64,000 nucleotides of DNA from Bacteroidota bacterium (GCA_023442525.1 JAEZZA010000017.1:364243-428242), one strand, 5' to 3'. Shown: positions 8,460-19,099, numbered from the stretch's first letter. The notes: generated by a model not told the origin, from the letters alone. Numbers and translations are program-made.

Positions 8460-10994
8460 TTATTCTGTCAGGCCCTTTAATACCAAAGGAATGTTCTTGT
8501 ACCACTCACGGGTCGAAATCTGATGGCTGCTGCTTTCAATTACCCGGCCATCCCACAGGCTGCGCCAGATACGTGGGGCCTGTAACGGGAGGTGGATTAT
8601 ACAATTTCCAATATTTTCGGGGCTTTGTATAGTTGCCAGATGTAATGCAATTATTACCGCATAATATTTCTGACCGTGTACCCTTAAATAGGCAATTATG
8701 TTGTCGTCATCGGATCCGGAAACTTTTAGTGGTATGTAATCGGCATATACCCATAATTCCGGATCTTCGAAACGCTCATTCATCAGCCGGTGAACGAACC
8801 AGAGTTTTATGCTTCCTGTGAATCTGTTATGATAAAGAAGATTCAAAAAGCAGGTTGGGTTATTTGTAAAATCCAATTTCAACTGATCCAACATATTCTT
8901 CCTGACAGAATAATCAACCTGACGCCGGTTGTCGGGGTCGACGAATGAAAAATCCCAGAGTTCAGTTCCCTGGTAGAAATCGGGTATTCCGGGACAGGTA
9001 CATTTCAGTACAACCTGTACCAGTGTATTAATGATTCCGAAATCACGTATTCTTTCTAAGAAATCCAGTATTGGCTTAAGCAATATATTGTCGGTCAATA
9101 CTTTATCGCAGAAGTTGAGTACTTTGTTTTCATACGCCTCATCCGGACTGATCCAGTTTGTGTTGATATTTGCTTCGCGCAGGGACTTACGCGTATATTC
9201 GTTCAACCGTAGCAAATAATCAGCATCCGGCTTGCCATTCATGGGCAGTGAACTAATGATAACCTGGCAAATAAAATATCTTTCGTTTTCATCAGGCGCT
9301 GTTTTACCATCCATATCCGGATATTTTTGAAGTATAGCCGACCAATCCCTGTAAAAGTTTATCCACTCATCAGGCATGTCGGTAATTACATTAATCCTGG
9401 CCCTGGAGTCCTCTCCCCTTTTAGTATCGTGAGTGGAGGTTGCATTAATTGTCGCGGGTATGGTTTCCCTTCTTTCGATCATGCGTTTATGGAATTCAAC
9501 AATGGATAGTTCAGGGGCAGCTATTGAATCCCCCACTTCATTCCTTGCAATATTTGGTACCCAGGTATACATGGCAGTATCTTCAATCCCCTTTGCCATT
9601 AACGGACCAGTAAATTGCATCAGCCGTAAAAAAACAGCGGTATGCTCAGGATTATCGAAATCGAAGATTTTTTTTAGCGAAGAGAGTACCTTTTTAAGTT
9701 GGGGACTATTCTTCTCAACCTGTCTAAAAATCGATTCAACCCTGGTCCTGTCGACATTAGCGAGAGGCAAAGCATCGGAATACAGTTTATAAACCGGGCA
9801 ACAAACCAGCCATTCGCCCAGGGCAGCTTTAATATCTTCAGAAGTGAATTCCTGGTCAGGTTTAACAATTCCCGATTCGACGATCATCCGGTAAATATTA
9901 TCCAGATCACCACTGAAATGACTTTTCAGAAATGCACGTTTGGCATTATATATTATTTTTTCCGGATCCTGCGTGTTCCCGGTTATTTCACGGTAAAAGC
10001 CAGTTATGGCATTCATTCCCTTACCGGTGAACAAACCATTTACCATCGACATGAAATCATAACCGCTGGTGCCCTGGATGGGCCATTGAGGGTCGAATTT
10101 CTCGTTATACTCCAGTATTTTTTCCGCTATCACATATATCTGATCACCCAGATCGACCCTGAGCCGGCTGAAATACTCAACCGGTTTTTTCAGTCCGTCA
10201 ACATGATCAAGCCGGATACCGTCGATCCGGTTTTTAGCCGACAAGTCAAAGAGCAGTTCATGATATTTGTTGTAAACCACATGATCCTCCATGTTCAGGC
10301 TAATCAAGCCATTAATGGCGAAAAACCTACGGAAATTAATCGTCCTGTTCGTTTCGAGCCAGTGAGTAAATACATAATGCTGCCGGTTAAGAAGCGACTT
10401 CAACATTTCGGGAGTGCCGTTCAATGCTGCGGCGAGTGAGTTTTTATCTGAAAACCGGTCGGAAAAATCCTCCAATGTGGAAGGATCAACCGGCAACCTG
10501 AAATCGCCATAGATCAACCAGATTTCCGAATCAATCACTCTGGTTGAAAGCTGTCCATCCTTTATTAGCGCATCGGCAGAATCGCCAAGAACGGGCACCA
10601 TAACCTTGTTTTTATAAACCGGATGATTCCAGTCGATATCAAAAAACCGGGCATATTCCGATTTTTCCCCGAATCTCATAACGTCCATCAACCAATCATT
10701 ATCCGGATGGAAAGCCATGTGGTTGGGAACGATATCCTGAATCCAGCCGATTCCTTTTTCACTTAAAGTATCGCTGATTTGGTAAAATTCTTCTGAAGAT
10801 CCGATTTCGGGATTGATCTGAAGCGGACTGGTAACATCATATCCATGATTGCTGCCGGGAACAGCACGGAAAAAAGGACTTGCATACAAAGCTCCGGGAC
10901 AGAGGGAAAACAGATATGGAAGAACCCGCCTGAGCTCGTTAAAATTGAATTCTTTGTTGAATTGCAGCCGGTAAGTTGAAGCGGGCAAATACAT
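8460..10994 (-). CDS. treY: Malto-oligosyltrehalose synthase
   Basis: An 844-residue GH13 enzyme that turns the reducing-end alpha-1,4 bond of maltooligosaccharides into an alpha-1,1 bond, giving maltooligosyltrehalose. The N-terminus (YRLQFNKEFNF) and DIVPNHMAF are typical of TreY. The GH13 catalytic set is D263 (DGIRLDHVDG), E291 (IAEKILEY) and D523 (STHDTKRGE). The C-terminal part contains FYQGTELWDFSFVDPDNRR, another TreY hallmark. Length is a little above the usual 700-800. It is the third gene of glgX-treZ-treY, starting 11 bases after the treZ stop; no frame damage is seen. Confidence 0.95.
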   Translation of the reverse strand: MYLPASTYRLQFNKEFNFNELRRVLPYLFSLCPGALYASPFFRAVPGSNHGYDVTSPLQINPEIGSSEEFYQISDTLSEKGIGWIQDIVPNHMAFHPDNDWLMDVMRFGEKSEYARFFDIDWNHPVYKNKVMVPVLGDSADALIKDGQLSTRVIDSEIWLIYGDFRLPVDPSTLEDFSDRFSDKNSLAAALNGTPEMLKSLLNRQHYVFTHWLETNRTINFRRFFAINGLISLNMEDHVVYNKYHELLFDLSAKNRIDGIRLDHVDGLKKPVEYFSRLRVDLGDQIYVIAEKILEYNEKFDPQWPIQGTSGYDFMSMVNGLFTGKGMNAITGFYREITGNTQDPEKIIYNAKRAFLKSHFSGDLDNIYRMIVESGIVKPDQEFTSEDIKAALGEWLVCCPVYKLYSDALPLANVDRTRVESIFRQVEKNSPQLKKVLSSLKKIFDFDNPEHTAVFLRLMQFTGPLMAKGIEDTAMYTWVPNIARNEVGDSIAAPELSIVEFHKRMIERRETIPATINATSTHDTKRGEDSRARINVITDMPDEWINFYRDWSAILQKYPDMDGKTAPDENERYFICQVIISSLPMNGKPDADYLLRLNEYTRKSLREANINTNWISPDEAYENKVLNFCDKVLTDNILLKPILDFLERIRDFGIINTLVQVVLKCTCPGIPDFYQGTELWDFSFVDPDNRRQVDYSVRKNMLDQLKLDFTNNPTCFLNLLYHNRFTGSIKLWFVHRLMNERFEDPELWVYADYIPLKVSGSDDDNIIAYLRVHGQKYYAVIIALHLATIQSPENIGNCIIHLPLQAPRIWRSLWDGRVIESSSHQISTREWYKNIPLVLKGLTE

Positions 10995-11005
10995 ATTTAT
11001 ATGTT

Positions 11006-12817
11006 TCAGGAACTGGATAGAATAACTATTGTATGCGGCGGAACTGTTATGGATGTCTTCTCAGGATCAATGATATTTCCATGTCCGCCCCACCGGATAT
11101 CTCCCGAGTTAAAGATTAGTTCCCAGCGTATATAGGGTCTGCAGGTTATTACTTTTTCACCGGTATTCTCGAAATTCAATATAGCCAGCAGTATCTGATT
11201 GCCATTCCACCGGGTAAGCTGCAATACGTTGCGGCCTTCGATACTCTCAGCTTTGAAATTTCTTCGATTCATACTCTTCCAGAGCGGTATTGTCTTCCGG
11301 AGTTCAATGAGCCTCTTATAATAGTCGAACATCTTTAGCTGTAGGCTGCTTCGATTCCCGGTAAGCCGGGATTGTTCAAACGTCTTCCCGTCTTGTGGAT
11401 CGGGGAAATCGCCTTCGTATAAAAACGACTCAAATTCCTTTTTGCGGCCTTCACGAACCAAACGAGCCAGTTCGGCACCGGAGTGACTGGTGAAAAACAG
11501 AAAAGGATTTTCCTCGGCATATTCTTCGCCCATAAAAAGAAGCGGAATATAGGGACTGAACAAAATGGCTCCGGCTACCAGTTTGAGTTGTTCGAAACTC
11601 AGGTTAACCGAAAGACGATCGCCTTTTATCCTGTTGCCCACCTGGTCGTGATTCTGAGAAAACACTACAAATTTGTCACCGCTAATTTCGCCGGTTCGTG
11701 TACCAAAAACCTTTTTTCGGTGTTCCGACCAGATACCATCGTATACAAATGCATCGTTGTACGACTTAACCAGATGCCAAATCCTGCCGAAATCAGAATA
11801 ATAACCGTTGCTTTCACCTGTAACCAGTGTATGCAAGGCATGGTGGAATTCATCGCACCATATCGCATCGAGGGCATACCCGCCAGTATGAGCAGGGGCT
11901 ATATAACGAACATCATTTAAATCGCATTCCCCAATAAGAAAATGACGGGATGAACTCAGGGTATTGAGCATTTCAACCTGATTGTGCAATTCCTGCAGGA
12001 TATTAACAGGGCCAAAATCCCGGATGGCATGAATGGCATCAAGGCGAATCCCGTCTATATGAAAATCCCGCAACCACATCTGGATATTTTCAATGAAAAA
12101 TCTTCTGACCCCGTCGCACCATGCATCGTCATAGTTAATGGCATCACCCCAGGGTATTTTATATTTATCCGTGAAAAAAGGTCCGAATTCAGGTAAGATA
12201 TTTCCTTCGGGCCCGATGTGGTTTAGCACAACATCAAGAATTACCGCTATACCATTCTGATGACACAAGTCGACCAGTTGCTGTAAACCCAGCGGACCTC
12301 CGTAACTATTCTGTACGGCAAAAGGGAAAACACCATCGTAACCCCAGTTTCGGGTTCCGGAAAATTGAGCTACCGGCATGATTTCAATCGCGGTAATTCC
12401 AAGTTCCTTAAAGTATACTATATGCCGGGCAATTGCTGCAAAAGTACCCTCGCTGGTAAAGGCTCCGGTATGAAGTTCATAAATAATAAGATCTTCTGTC
12501 GATATTCCTTTCCATTCGCTGTCATTCCATTTATAAGCCGAAAGGTCGAAAGCCACAGAACTTCCGGTTATGCCCTCAGGCTGGGAAACAGAAGCCGGAT
12601 CAGGCAGTGGTTTACCATCAATTTCAATACTATATGGAGTTCCGGGGTCAATAAAAAAAGACTTGCTTTCCCAGAATCCATGAGGCCTGCATTCCAGTTC
12701 CATCCGGATTTCCGGGGAATTGAATACCACCTTTTTTGCCTGAGGAGCCCAGGTACAAAAAGTAGATGATTTTCCTGAATAGTTAAGCCCGATGGATCGC
12801 CGTACCATCTTCATCAT
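11006..12817 (-). CDS. treZ: Malto-oligosyltrehalose trehalohydrolase
   Basis: A 603-residue GH13 enzyme that releases trehalose from maltooligosyltrehalose. It starts with a CBM48/E-set-like domain (about 5-90), followed by the catalytic barrel with D260 (GIRLDAIHAI), E297 (LIGECDLND) and D391 (NHDQVGNR) and a beta C-terminal domain. MGEEYAEENPF is typical of the TreZ/branching-enzyme group, and pairing with TreY settles the call. The start overlaps the glgX stop by four bases (ATGA, 12814-12817), so translation is coupled. Confidence 0.95.
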   Translation of the reverse strand: MMKMVRRSIGLNYSGKSSTFCTWAPQAKKVVFNSPEIRMELECRPHGFWESKSFFIDPGTPYSIEIDGKPLPDPASVSQPEGITGSSVAFDLSAYKWNDSEWKGISTEDLIIYELHTGAFTSEGTFAAIARHIVYFKELGITAIEIMPVAQFSGTRNWGYDGVFPFAVQNSYGGPLGLQQLVDLCHQNGIAVILDVVLNHIGPEGNILPEFGPFFTDKYKIPWGDAINYDDAWCDGVRRFFIENIQMWLRDFHIDGIRLDAIHAIRDFGPVNILQELHNQVEMLNTLSSSRHFLIGECDLNDVRYIAPAHTGGYALDAIWCDEFHHALHTLVTGESNGYYSDFGRIWHLVKSYNDAFVYDGIWSEHRKKVFGTRTGEISGDKFVVFSQNHDQVGNRIKGDRLSVNLSFEQLKLVAGAILFSPYIPLLFMGEEYAEENPFLFFTSHSGAELARLVREGRKKEFESFLYEGDFPDPQDGKTFEQSRLTGNRSSLQLKMFDYYKRLIELRKTIPLWKSMNRRNFKAESIEGRNVLQLTRWNGNQILLAILNFENTGEKVITCRPYIRWELIFNSGDIRWGGHGNIIDPEKTSITVPPHTIVILSSS

Positions 12818-14946
12818 GTTTTCTCCTGGATCAGTAATGTAATCGTCCGGCCTTTTACAATTACATGTTCGGCTGGCAAAACTTTGAATTCCTGTGAATC
12901 CGGATCAAAAAAGTTTTCCGAGGTCTCCAGTATCTTAAACCACGACTTGCCCCAGTTGGCATCCGGAAGGGTGAACAAAACTTCATTTTCATCGGAATTG
13001 ATTAACAACAAAAAAGTATCATCAACAATACGTTCGCCTTTCTCGGTTACCGAATCAAGTCCGTATCCTGACAGATATATAGCCAGAGACTTAGCAATCG
13101 TTGAATTCCAATGTTCATCGCTCATGGTATATCCTTCGGGAAGGAACCACTCGATATCGGTGATTCCGCGTCCTTTTATCGGTTTATACTGAAACCATTT
13201 TTTTCTGCAGAATACAGGATGATTGAGCCTGAATTGAATGAGGCGCGAAGTAAATTCCAGTAAATCATTATCCCTGCCTTCCCAATCCAGCCATGAGATT
13301 TCGTTATCCTGACAATACGCGTTATTGTTTCCTTTTTGAGTTCTACCCGATTCGTCGCCGGCAACCAGCATGGGCACACCCTGTGAAAGAAATAAAGTGA
13401 CCAGAAAGTTTCTTACCTGTTGCTGCCGGATTTGATTCACAGCCGGATCATCGGTTTCACCTTCCACTCCGTAATTAAACGACCGGTTGTTATTTTCACC
13501 GTCGTTATTGTCTTCGCCATTCGCTTCGTTACGCTTTTCGTTATAAGTCACCAGGTCGTGAAGTGTAAACCCGTCGTGCGCGGTGATGAAATTAACGCTT
13601 GCAGTGGGAGTTCTCCAATTATTCAGATAAAGATCCGAACTTCCCGTGAATCGGTTTGCAAATTCGGCGAGCATCTCGGTTTCACCCTTCCAGAAGTCCC
13701 TCATGCAATCACGATATTTGGCATTCCATTCAAGCCATCCTGCCGGAAAATTTCCTACATGAAACCCGTTTTCGCCGACGTCCCAGGGCTCGGCAATTAG
13801 CTTTACCTGCGAGAGTACCGGATCCTGATGAAGGATATCAAAGAACGACCCCCATTTATCAACATCATCAAATTCTCTCGCCAGAACAGTTGCCAGATCG
13901 AAGCGGAAACCATCAATATGCATTTCTGTGACCCAGTAACGGAGACTGTCCATAATAAGCCGTAAGATGGTGGGATGTACCGTATTCATGGTATTTCCGG
14001 TTCCCGTGTAATCGACATAATATCGTTTTTCGGCTTCATTCAGCCGGTAGTACGAGTGATTATCGACTCCCCGGAAACACAATGTAGGACCAAGTTCGTT
14101 GCCTTCGGCAGTATGATTGTAAACCACATCCATGATAACTTCTATACCCTCCTTGTGCAGGTCTCTGACCATTTCCTTGAATTCGATCACCTGTTCACCA
14201 AGCTTTCCATTCTCAGCATACCGATAATCGGGAGCAAAATAACCAATGCTGTTATATCCCCAGTAATTCGTCAAACCATTATCAAGCAGGTGACGATCGG
14301 CCACAAAATGATGAACGGGCATCAGTTCAACCGCGTTTATACCTAAAGATTTGAAGTATTTTATGGTCTCCGGATGTGAAATTCCGGGGTATTTGCCTCG
14401 TAATTCTTCCGGTATATCAGTAGCCAGTTGAGTGAATCCCTTAACATGCAATTCATAAATAACTGTCTTTTCGAGCGGGATATTCAGCAGACTGTCATTG
14501 CCCCAGTCAAAAGTCTGGTCAATAACTACGGACTTTGGAATGAATGGTGCACTGTCGGTTTCATTGAATGAAAGATCTTTTTCTTCACTGTTCAAATTAT
14601 AACTGTACAAGGCATCGTTCCATTTAATTATACCGTCGATTGCCCGGGCATAGGGATCGATCAGAAGCTTATTGGGATTGAACCTGTGACCGTTTTCCGG
14701 ATCAAAAGGACCATAAACTCTGTAGCCATACAGTTGTCCGGGCTTAATTCCCGGCAGATATATATGCCAGCTGTTATGAGTACATTCATTTACTTTAACC
14801 CGTGTTTCATTCCCATCGGGATCGAAGAGACATAATTCCACACCGGTTGCATTTTCAGAAAATAGTGAGAAGTTCACTCCCCGGCCGTTATAAGTTGCGC
14901 CCAATGGGTATGGTTTACCCGGCCAGGTTTGTATTGGATCATTCAT
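12814..14946 (-). CDS. glgX: Glycogen debranching enzyme GlgX/TreX
   Basis: A 710-residue GH13 isoamylase-type enzyme that cuts alpha-1,6 branches of glycogen or its limit dextrins. An N-terminal CBM48 domain (about 10-110) begins with PGKPYPLGATY. The catalytic residues are D350 (DGFRFDLATVL), E386 (IAEPWDVG) and D458 (TAHDGFTLHD). In this operon it should supply linear maltooligosaccharides to TreY and TreZ, so TreX is a fair alternative name. It is the first gene of the leftward operon; the 323-base spacer upstream is the likely promoter region. No glycogen synthase or phosphorylase is in view. Confidence 0.95.
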   Translation of the reverse strand: MNDPIQTWPGKPYPLGATYNGRGVNFSLFSENATGVELCLFDPDGNETRVKVNECTHNSWHIYLPGIKPGQLYGYRVYGPFDPENGHRFNPNKLLIDPYARAIDGIIKWNDALYSYNLNSEEKDLSFNETDSAPFIPKSVVIDQTFDWGNDSLLNIPLEKTVIYELHVKGFTQLATDIPEELRGKYPGISHPETIKYFKSLGINAVELMPVHHFVADRHLLDNGLTNYWGYNSIGYFAPDYRYAENGKLGEQVIEFKEMVRDLHKEGIEVIMDVVYNHTAEGNELGPTLCFRGVDNHSYYRLNEAEKRYYVDYTGTGNTMNTVHPTILRLIMDSLRYWVTEMHIDGFRFDLATVLAREFDDVDKWGSFFDILHQDPVLSQVKLIAEPWDVGENGFHVGNFPAGWLEWNAKYRDCMRDFWKGETEMLAEFANRFTGSSDLYLNNWRTPTASVNFITAHDGFTLHDLVTYNEKRNEANGEDNNDGENNNRSFNYGVEGETDDPAVNQIRQQQVRNFLVTLFLSQGVPMLVAGDESGRTQKGNNNAYCQDNEISWLDWEGRDNDLLEFTSRLIQFRLNHPVFCRKKWFQYKPIKGRGITDIEWFLPEGYTMSDEHWNSTIAKSLAIYLSGYGLDSVTEKGERIVDDTFLLLINSDENEVLFTLPDANWGKSWFKILETSENFFDPDSQEFKVLPAEHVIVKGRTITLLIQEKT

Positions 14947-15269
14947 TCCTAAGATTGACTATAATACTTCTAAACGAACAAAGAATCTGACATTGTGTTT
15001 AATAAACTCCTACAGGCTGATTTGAAAAAATCCAACCCGGAAATCATTTAAATTAATATCTTTAAAACCGAAATGTCCCGTGGGTTTTGTGTGATTATTG
15101 GAAACGTGATTTGGGCTTTCTGACTACTTAATATTAATTTTTGCTTTCGCTGAGAAAGGGATAAGCGTTTCGCCTTTCCTGAGTATGGCCTGTGCAAATA
15201 ATGTGTGGATATGTCATTTTAAATACATATTAAACTTTATTATTTATTGTAGTATTAAACCAATATCAA
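14947..15269. other. Divergent intergenic region
   Basis: This 323-base spacer separates glgX (leftward) and the 15270 gene (rightward). It is AT-rich and has no coding frame I would support. A GC-richer stretch near 15145-15182 contains CGCT/AGCG and AAAGG/CCTTT complementary blocks that could fold. No TAnnTTTG match stands out; the promoters for both genes should lie here. Confidence 0.5.
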
Positions 15270-15827
15270 ATGAAAATTAAAGGGCTGACTATCCGCACAA
15301 CTCCGGAATTCGTGAAAAAGTACTATCCTGATCGTTTTACGGAATGGCTGAACTCACTCCCCGACTCCTCACGTGAAATCATGTCGAATCATATTGTTGT
15401 TAATGAATGGTACCCGATGAAGGAATCGCTTTCGATACCCCTTCGTACAGTAGGTGAGGTTTTCTTTAACAACGACTGGAAAAAGGCCTGTTGGGATTTA
15501 GGGCGCTATGACGCGGAAGTAACCCTTACAGGTATATACAAATTATACGTTAGATTTGGATCGCCTTCTCACCTGATCAGCAGAGCGGGAAGAGTTATGG
15601 CCGCATATTATGATAATGCACAGATCGATCTGAAGCAGTCGGAAAAGAACAAGGTAATACTTCATATTACCCGGTTTGACGAGCCCGACGAAGCCATTGA
15701 ATACAACATGGCCGGCTGGATTGAAAAGGCGCTGGAGATATCCGGATGCAGTGATATAAAGGTTGAAATCACACAATCCCTGGCACGTATGGCACCGGTT
15801 ACCGAGTTCAACATAAGCTGGAAATAA
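15270..15827 (+). CDS. Orphan protein, tentative V4R/HNOB-like (DUF2378-type) fold
   Basis: A 185-residue soluble protein without signal peptide or membrane segment. It has a helical N-terminal half, then LGRYDAEVTLTGIYKLYVRFG and repeated basic positions, and closes with a beta strand ending in EFNISWK. That order (alpha-helical start, small-ligand pocket, strand ending in F-x-I-x-W) reminds me of 4-vinyl-reductase, heme-NO-binding and DUF2378 proteins. The cysteines found in many V4R proteins near the end are absent. It stands alone, between the trehalose operon and carB, and has its own hairpin terminator. Fold assignment is a hunch. Confidence 0.6.
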   Translation: MKIKGLTIRTTPEFVKKYYPDRFTEWLNSLPDSSREIMSNHIVVNEWYPMKESLSIPLRTVGEVFFNNDWKKACWDLGRYDAEVTLTGIYKLYVRFGSPSHLISRAGRVMAAYYDNAQIDLKQSEKNKVILHITRFDEPDEAIEYNMAGWIEKALEISGCSDIKVEITQSLARMAPVTEFNISWK

Positions 15828-15848
15828 TAGCTTCGCATTTGAAGCTAT
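15827..15848. terminator. Hairpin terminator between convergent genes
   Basis: ATAGCTTC and GAAGCTAT form a perfect 8-bp stem with a 6-base loop, followed by ATTTTC. It begins on the last base of the 15270 gene stop and lies 15 bases beyond the carB stop, so it can act on both strands. Confidence 0.65.
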
Positions 15849-15862
15849 ATTTTCAGTTCGTA

Positions 15863-18800
15863 TCAGATAATTTCACTATGGTATTCCTGAAGCGATTTCA
15901 CATGGTATCTGCCATGTTTTCGCTCCAGGATTCCGTCAGTTGCTGCCAATGCTGCAGATGTAGTGGTTATATACAGTATCTTGTGCTTTATGGCCGCTTT
16001 ACGGATGTACGAATCATCATATTCACTCATCTTTCCTGCAGGAGTGTTAATAACGAGCTGAATATCCCCGTTTTTAATGGCGTCTACAATATTCGGACGT
16101 CCTTCATAAATCTTTTTTATGGGCTCTGCAGGTATACCGTTTGAATTAAGAAAATTCTGCGTTCCACCTGTGGCGAGTATCCTGAACCCCATATTGCAGA
16201 AATTTCTGGCAGCCGGTAAGATCTTTTGCTTATCCCGGTCGGCAATTGTAATAAGAACGGTACCTTCAACAGGCAGACTGGTTTGCGTGGCTTCCTGCGA
16301 TTTAAAGAAGGCCATGCCATACGAATCGGCCAGTCCCAACACTTCACCCGTTGAACGCATTTCAGGGCCCAATACCGGATCGACGTTTGGAAACATATTG
16401 AACGGAAACACGGCTTCTTTCACTCCGAAATGACTGAACTTCTTTTCGCGCATTCCAAATTCCTTCAGCTTTTTTCCAAGTACCAGTTGGGTTGCTATAT
16501 TGGCCATTGATACATTGCATACTTTCGAGACCAGTGGAACGGTACGTGATGCCCGGGGATTGGCTTCAAGAATATACACGGTGTCATCGTATATGGCATA
16601 CTGAATATTCATCAGTCCCACCACGTTTAATTCAATCGCTATCCTTCTTGTATAATCTCTTATGGTTTCCTGATGGTTTTTTGGAATAATAACCGGAGGA
16701 ATAACGCATGCCGAGTCGCCCGAGTGTATTCCTGCATATTCAATATGCTGCATTACAACGGGGACAAAAGCATCATTGCCATCCGACAGAGCATCAGCTT
16801 CGGACTCAATAGCATCTTCAAGAAATTTATCAAGCAGCAACGGCCGGTCGGGTGAAACATTTACAGCGGCTTTCACATATTGTTCAAGCATTTCCTCATC
16901 AACAATTATTTTCATAGCCCTTCCGCCTAAAACGTACGAAGGCCTGATCATCAGAGGATAGCCTATACGTCCAGCGATCGACAATGCATCTTGCAGGTTA
17001 CTGGCCATGCCTGACTCAGGCTGCGGAATATTTAACTTTTCCATAACGTGCCTGAAACGGTCCCTGTCTTCTGCAAGATCGATAGTTTCGGGAGAAGTAC
17101 CAATGATTTTCACACCGTTTTCGGCCAACTCCCGTGCAAGATTCAGCGGTGTCTGTCCGCCAAACTGAATTATGACTCCTTCGGGTTTCTCTTTTTCATA
17201 AATGCTCAGAACATCTTCCGCTGTCAGAGGTTCGAAATACAACTTATCTGAAGTATCGAAATCGGTAGATACGGTTTCGGGATTGCAATTAATCATGATC
17301 GATTCATAGCCTGCATTCCTTATGGCAAATGCAGCGTGGACACAGCAATAATCGAATTCTATACCCTGCCCTATGCGGTTGGTACCACCGCCCAGTACCA
17401 TCATTTTCTTCCGGTTGTCGGTTATAACCTGATCAGGACCGTTATACGTGGAATAATAATAAGCAGCATTTTCCACTCCGCTAACCGGTACCGGCTGCCA
17501 TCCCTGAGTTACACCCAGGGAAGTCCTTCGCCTGCGGATTTCCTTTTCATCAATTCCCAGAATTAATGCAAGATACCTGTCAGCAAATCCGTCCTTTTTT
17601 GCCCTGACCAGCAAATCATCCGGAAGGGCACGCCCTTTATACGTAAGTATTTGTTCTTCGAGTTCCACAAGCTCTTTCATCTGATCTATAAACCACTTCC
17701 TGATGTGTGTTTTTTCAGCGAGTTCATCAACTGAAGCACCTTTCCGCAGTGCTTCATACATGATGAACTGCCTCTCGCTCGACGGATGATTTAGAAGTAT
17801 TAAAAGATCATGAAGCGACTTTTTATTGAAATCGCGGGCAAAACCAAGTCCGTACCGGCCAATTTCGAGCGAGCGAATGGCCTTCTGAAGCGCTTCTTTA
17901 TAGTTTTTGCCGATGCTCATTACTTCACCAACAGCCTGCATCTGTGTTCCCAGTTTATCTTCGAGAGCTTCGAACTTTTCGAATGCCCAGCGTGCAAACT
18001 TCACCACTACATAATCGCCCCATGGTTCATACTTTTCGAGTGTTCCGCTCCGCCAGTAAGGCAATTTATCCAGTGTCATTCCTCCGGCTAACAATGCCGA
18101 TACATAAGCTATCGGGAAACCGGTCGCCTTGGATGCAAGTGCCGAAGAACGGGAAGTTCGTGGATTGATCTCGATTACCACTATCCTGTCGGTTTTAGGA
18201 TCGTGTGCAAACTGCACGTTTGTACCGCCAATTACTTCAATTGCCTCGACTATGTCGTAAGCCTGCTTCTGAAGGCGTTTCTGAAGTTCATTGCTAATTG
18301 TGAGCATGGGTGCTGTACAGAATGAATCTCCGGTGTGTACACCCATCGGGTCGACGTTTTCAATAAAGCAGACTGTTATCATCTGGTTTTTTGAATCGCG
18401 TACCACTTCGAGTTCCAGCTCTTCCCATCCGAGAACTGATTCTTCCACCAGTACCTGGTTGACAATACTTGCGGACAAGCCACGGCTCACGACCGTCCGG
18501 AGTTCCTCAACATTATATACCAGTCCGCCACCTGTACCACCCATTGTATAGGCAGGCCGGATAACCACCGGGTAACCCAGTAGTTCCGCTACTTTTTCAG
18601 CATCTTCAATAGTATTTACGGCTGTGCTCTCCGGCATTTCAATTCCCAGCCGGTTCATGGTTTCCTTAAAGGCTACGCGGTCCTCTCCCCTTTCAATGGC
18701 ATCAATATTCACACCGATAACCTTTACATTATACTTTTCGAGGACACCCTTTTTCGCCAGCAATGATGAAAGGTTCAATCCTGTTTGTCCGCCCAGGTTA

Positions 18801-19063
18801 GGCAACAGCGCATCGGGGCGTTCCTTCTTTATTATCTCGGTGAGCGCATATTCGTTCAATGGTTCAATATAAGTGATATCGGCCATTTCCGGATCGGTCA
18901 TAATAGTTGCCGGATTGGAATTCACCAGAACTATTTCGTAACCAAGCGAACGGAGAGCTTTGCACGCCTGTGTTCCAGAATAATCGAATTCACATGCCTG
19001 TCCTATTACTATTGGCCCTGAACCAATGATCATCACCTTATTGATACCCGTAATTTTTCCCAT
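15863..19063 (-). CDS. carB: Carbamoyl-phosphate synthase large subunit
   Basis: This enzyme makes carbamoyl phosphate for pyrimidine and arginine synthesis. Two homologous ATP-grasp halves are visible: MIIGSGPIVIGQACEFDYSG opens the first, and VLGGGTNRIGQGIEFDYCC opens the second. A C-terminal MGS-like regulatory domain (about 930-1060: ILATGGTQNFLNSNGI) follows. I chose the ATG at 19063, giving 1066 residues; an upstream Met at 19123 adds 20 residues unlike the family. The carA small subunit is not in this window, so the two subunits are unlinked here. A TATATTTG promoter-like match lies 37 bases upstream. Confidence 0.96.
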   Translation of the reverse strand: MGKITGINKVMIIGSGPIVIGQACEFDYSGTQACKALRSLGYEIVLVNSNPATIMTDPEMADITYIEPLNEYALTEIIKKERPDALLPNLGGQTGLNLSSLLAKKGVLEKYNVKVIGVNIDAIERGEDRVAFKETMNRLGIEMPESTAVNTIEDAEKVAELLGYPVVIRPAYTMGGTGGGLVYNVEELRTVVSRGLSASIVNQVLVEESVLGWEELELEVVRDSKNQMITVCFIENVDPMGVHTGDSFCTAPMLTISNELQKRLQKQAYDIVEAIEVIGGTNVQFAHDPKTDRIVVIEINPRTSRSSALASKATGFPIAYVSALLAGGMTLDKLPYWRSGTLEKYEPWGDYVVVKFARWAFEKFEALEDKLGTQMQAVGEVMSIGKNYKEALQKAIRSLEIGRYGLGFARDFNKKSLHDLLILLNHPSSERQFIMYEALRKGASVDELAEKTHIRKWFIDQMKELVELEEQILTYKGRALPDDLLVRAKKDGFADRYLALILGIDEKEIRRRRTSLGVTQGWQPVPVSGVENAAYYYSTYNGPDQVITDNRKKMMVLGGGTNRIGQGIEFDYCCVHAAFAIRNAGYESIMINCNPETVSTDFDTSDKLYFEPLTAEDVLSIYEKEKPEGVIIQFGGQTPLNLARELAENGVKIIGTSPETIDLAEDRDRFRHVMEKLNIPQPESGMASNLQDALSIAGRIGYPLMIRPSYVLGGRAMKIIVDEEMLEQYVKAAVNVSPDRPLLLDKFLEDAIESEADALSDGNDAFVPVVMQHIEYAGIHSGDSACVIPPVIIPKNHQETIRDYTRRIAIELNVVGLMNIQYAIYDDTVYILEANPRASRTVPLVSKVCNVSMANIATQLVLGKKLKEFGMREKKFSHFGVKEAVFPFNMFPNVDPVLGPEMRSTGEVLGLADSYGMAFFKSQEATQTSLPVEGTVLITIADRDKQKILPAARNFCNMGFRILATGGTQNFLNSNGIPAEPIKKIYEGRPNIVDAIKNGDIQLVINTPAGKMSEYDDSYIRKAAIKHKILYITTTSAALAATDGILERKHGRYHVKSLQEYHSEII

Positions 19064-19099
19064 TATTAAGCTTGTATTGTTATTCGTTACAAAATCCAG

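Noticed and set aside
9699..10439. 246-codon frame antisense to treY
   Set aside because: It lies wholly inside a clearly functional GH13 gene on the other strand and shows no protein family features.
15145..15185. CTGAGA-containing structured stretch resembling a TPP riboswitch core
   Set aside because: Only CTGAGA is shared; the rest of the THI element is absent and the downstream gene is not thiamine-related.
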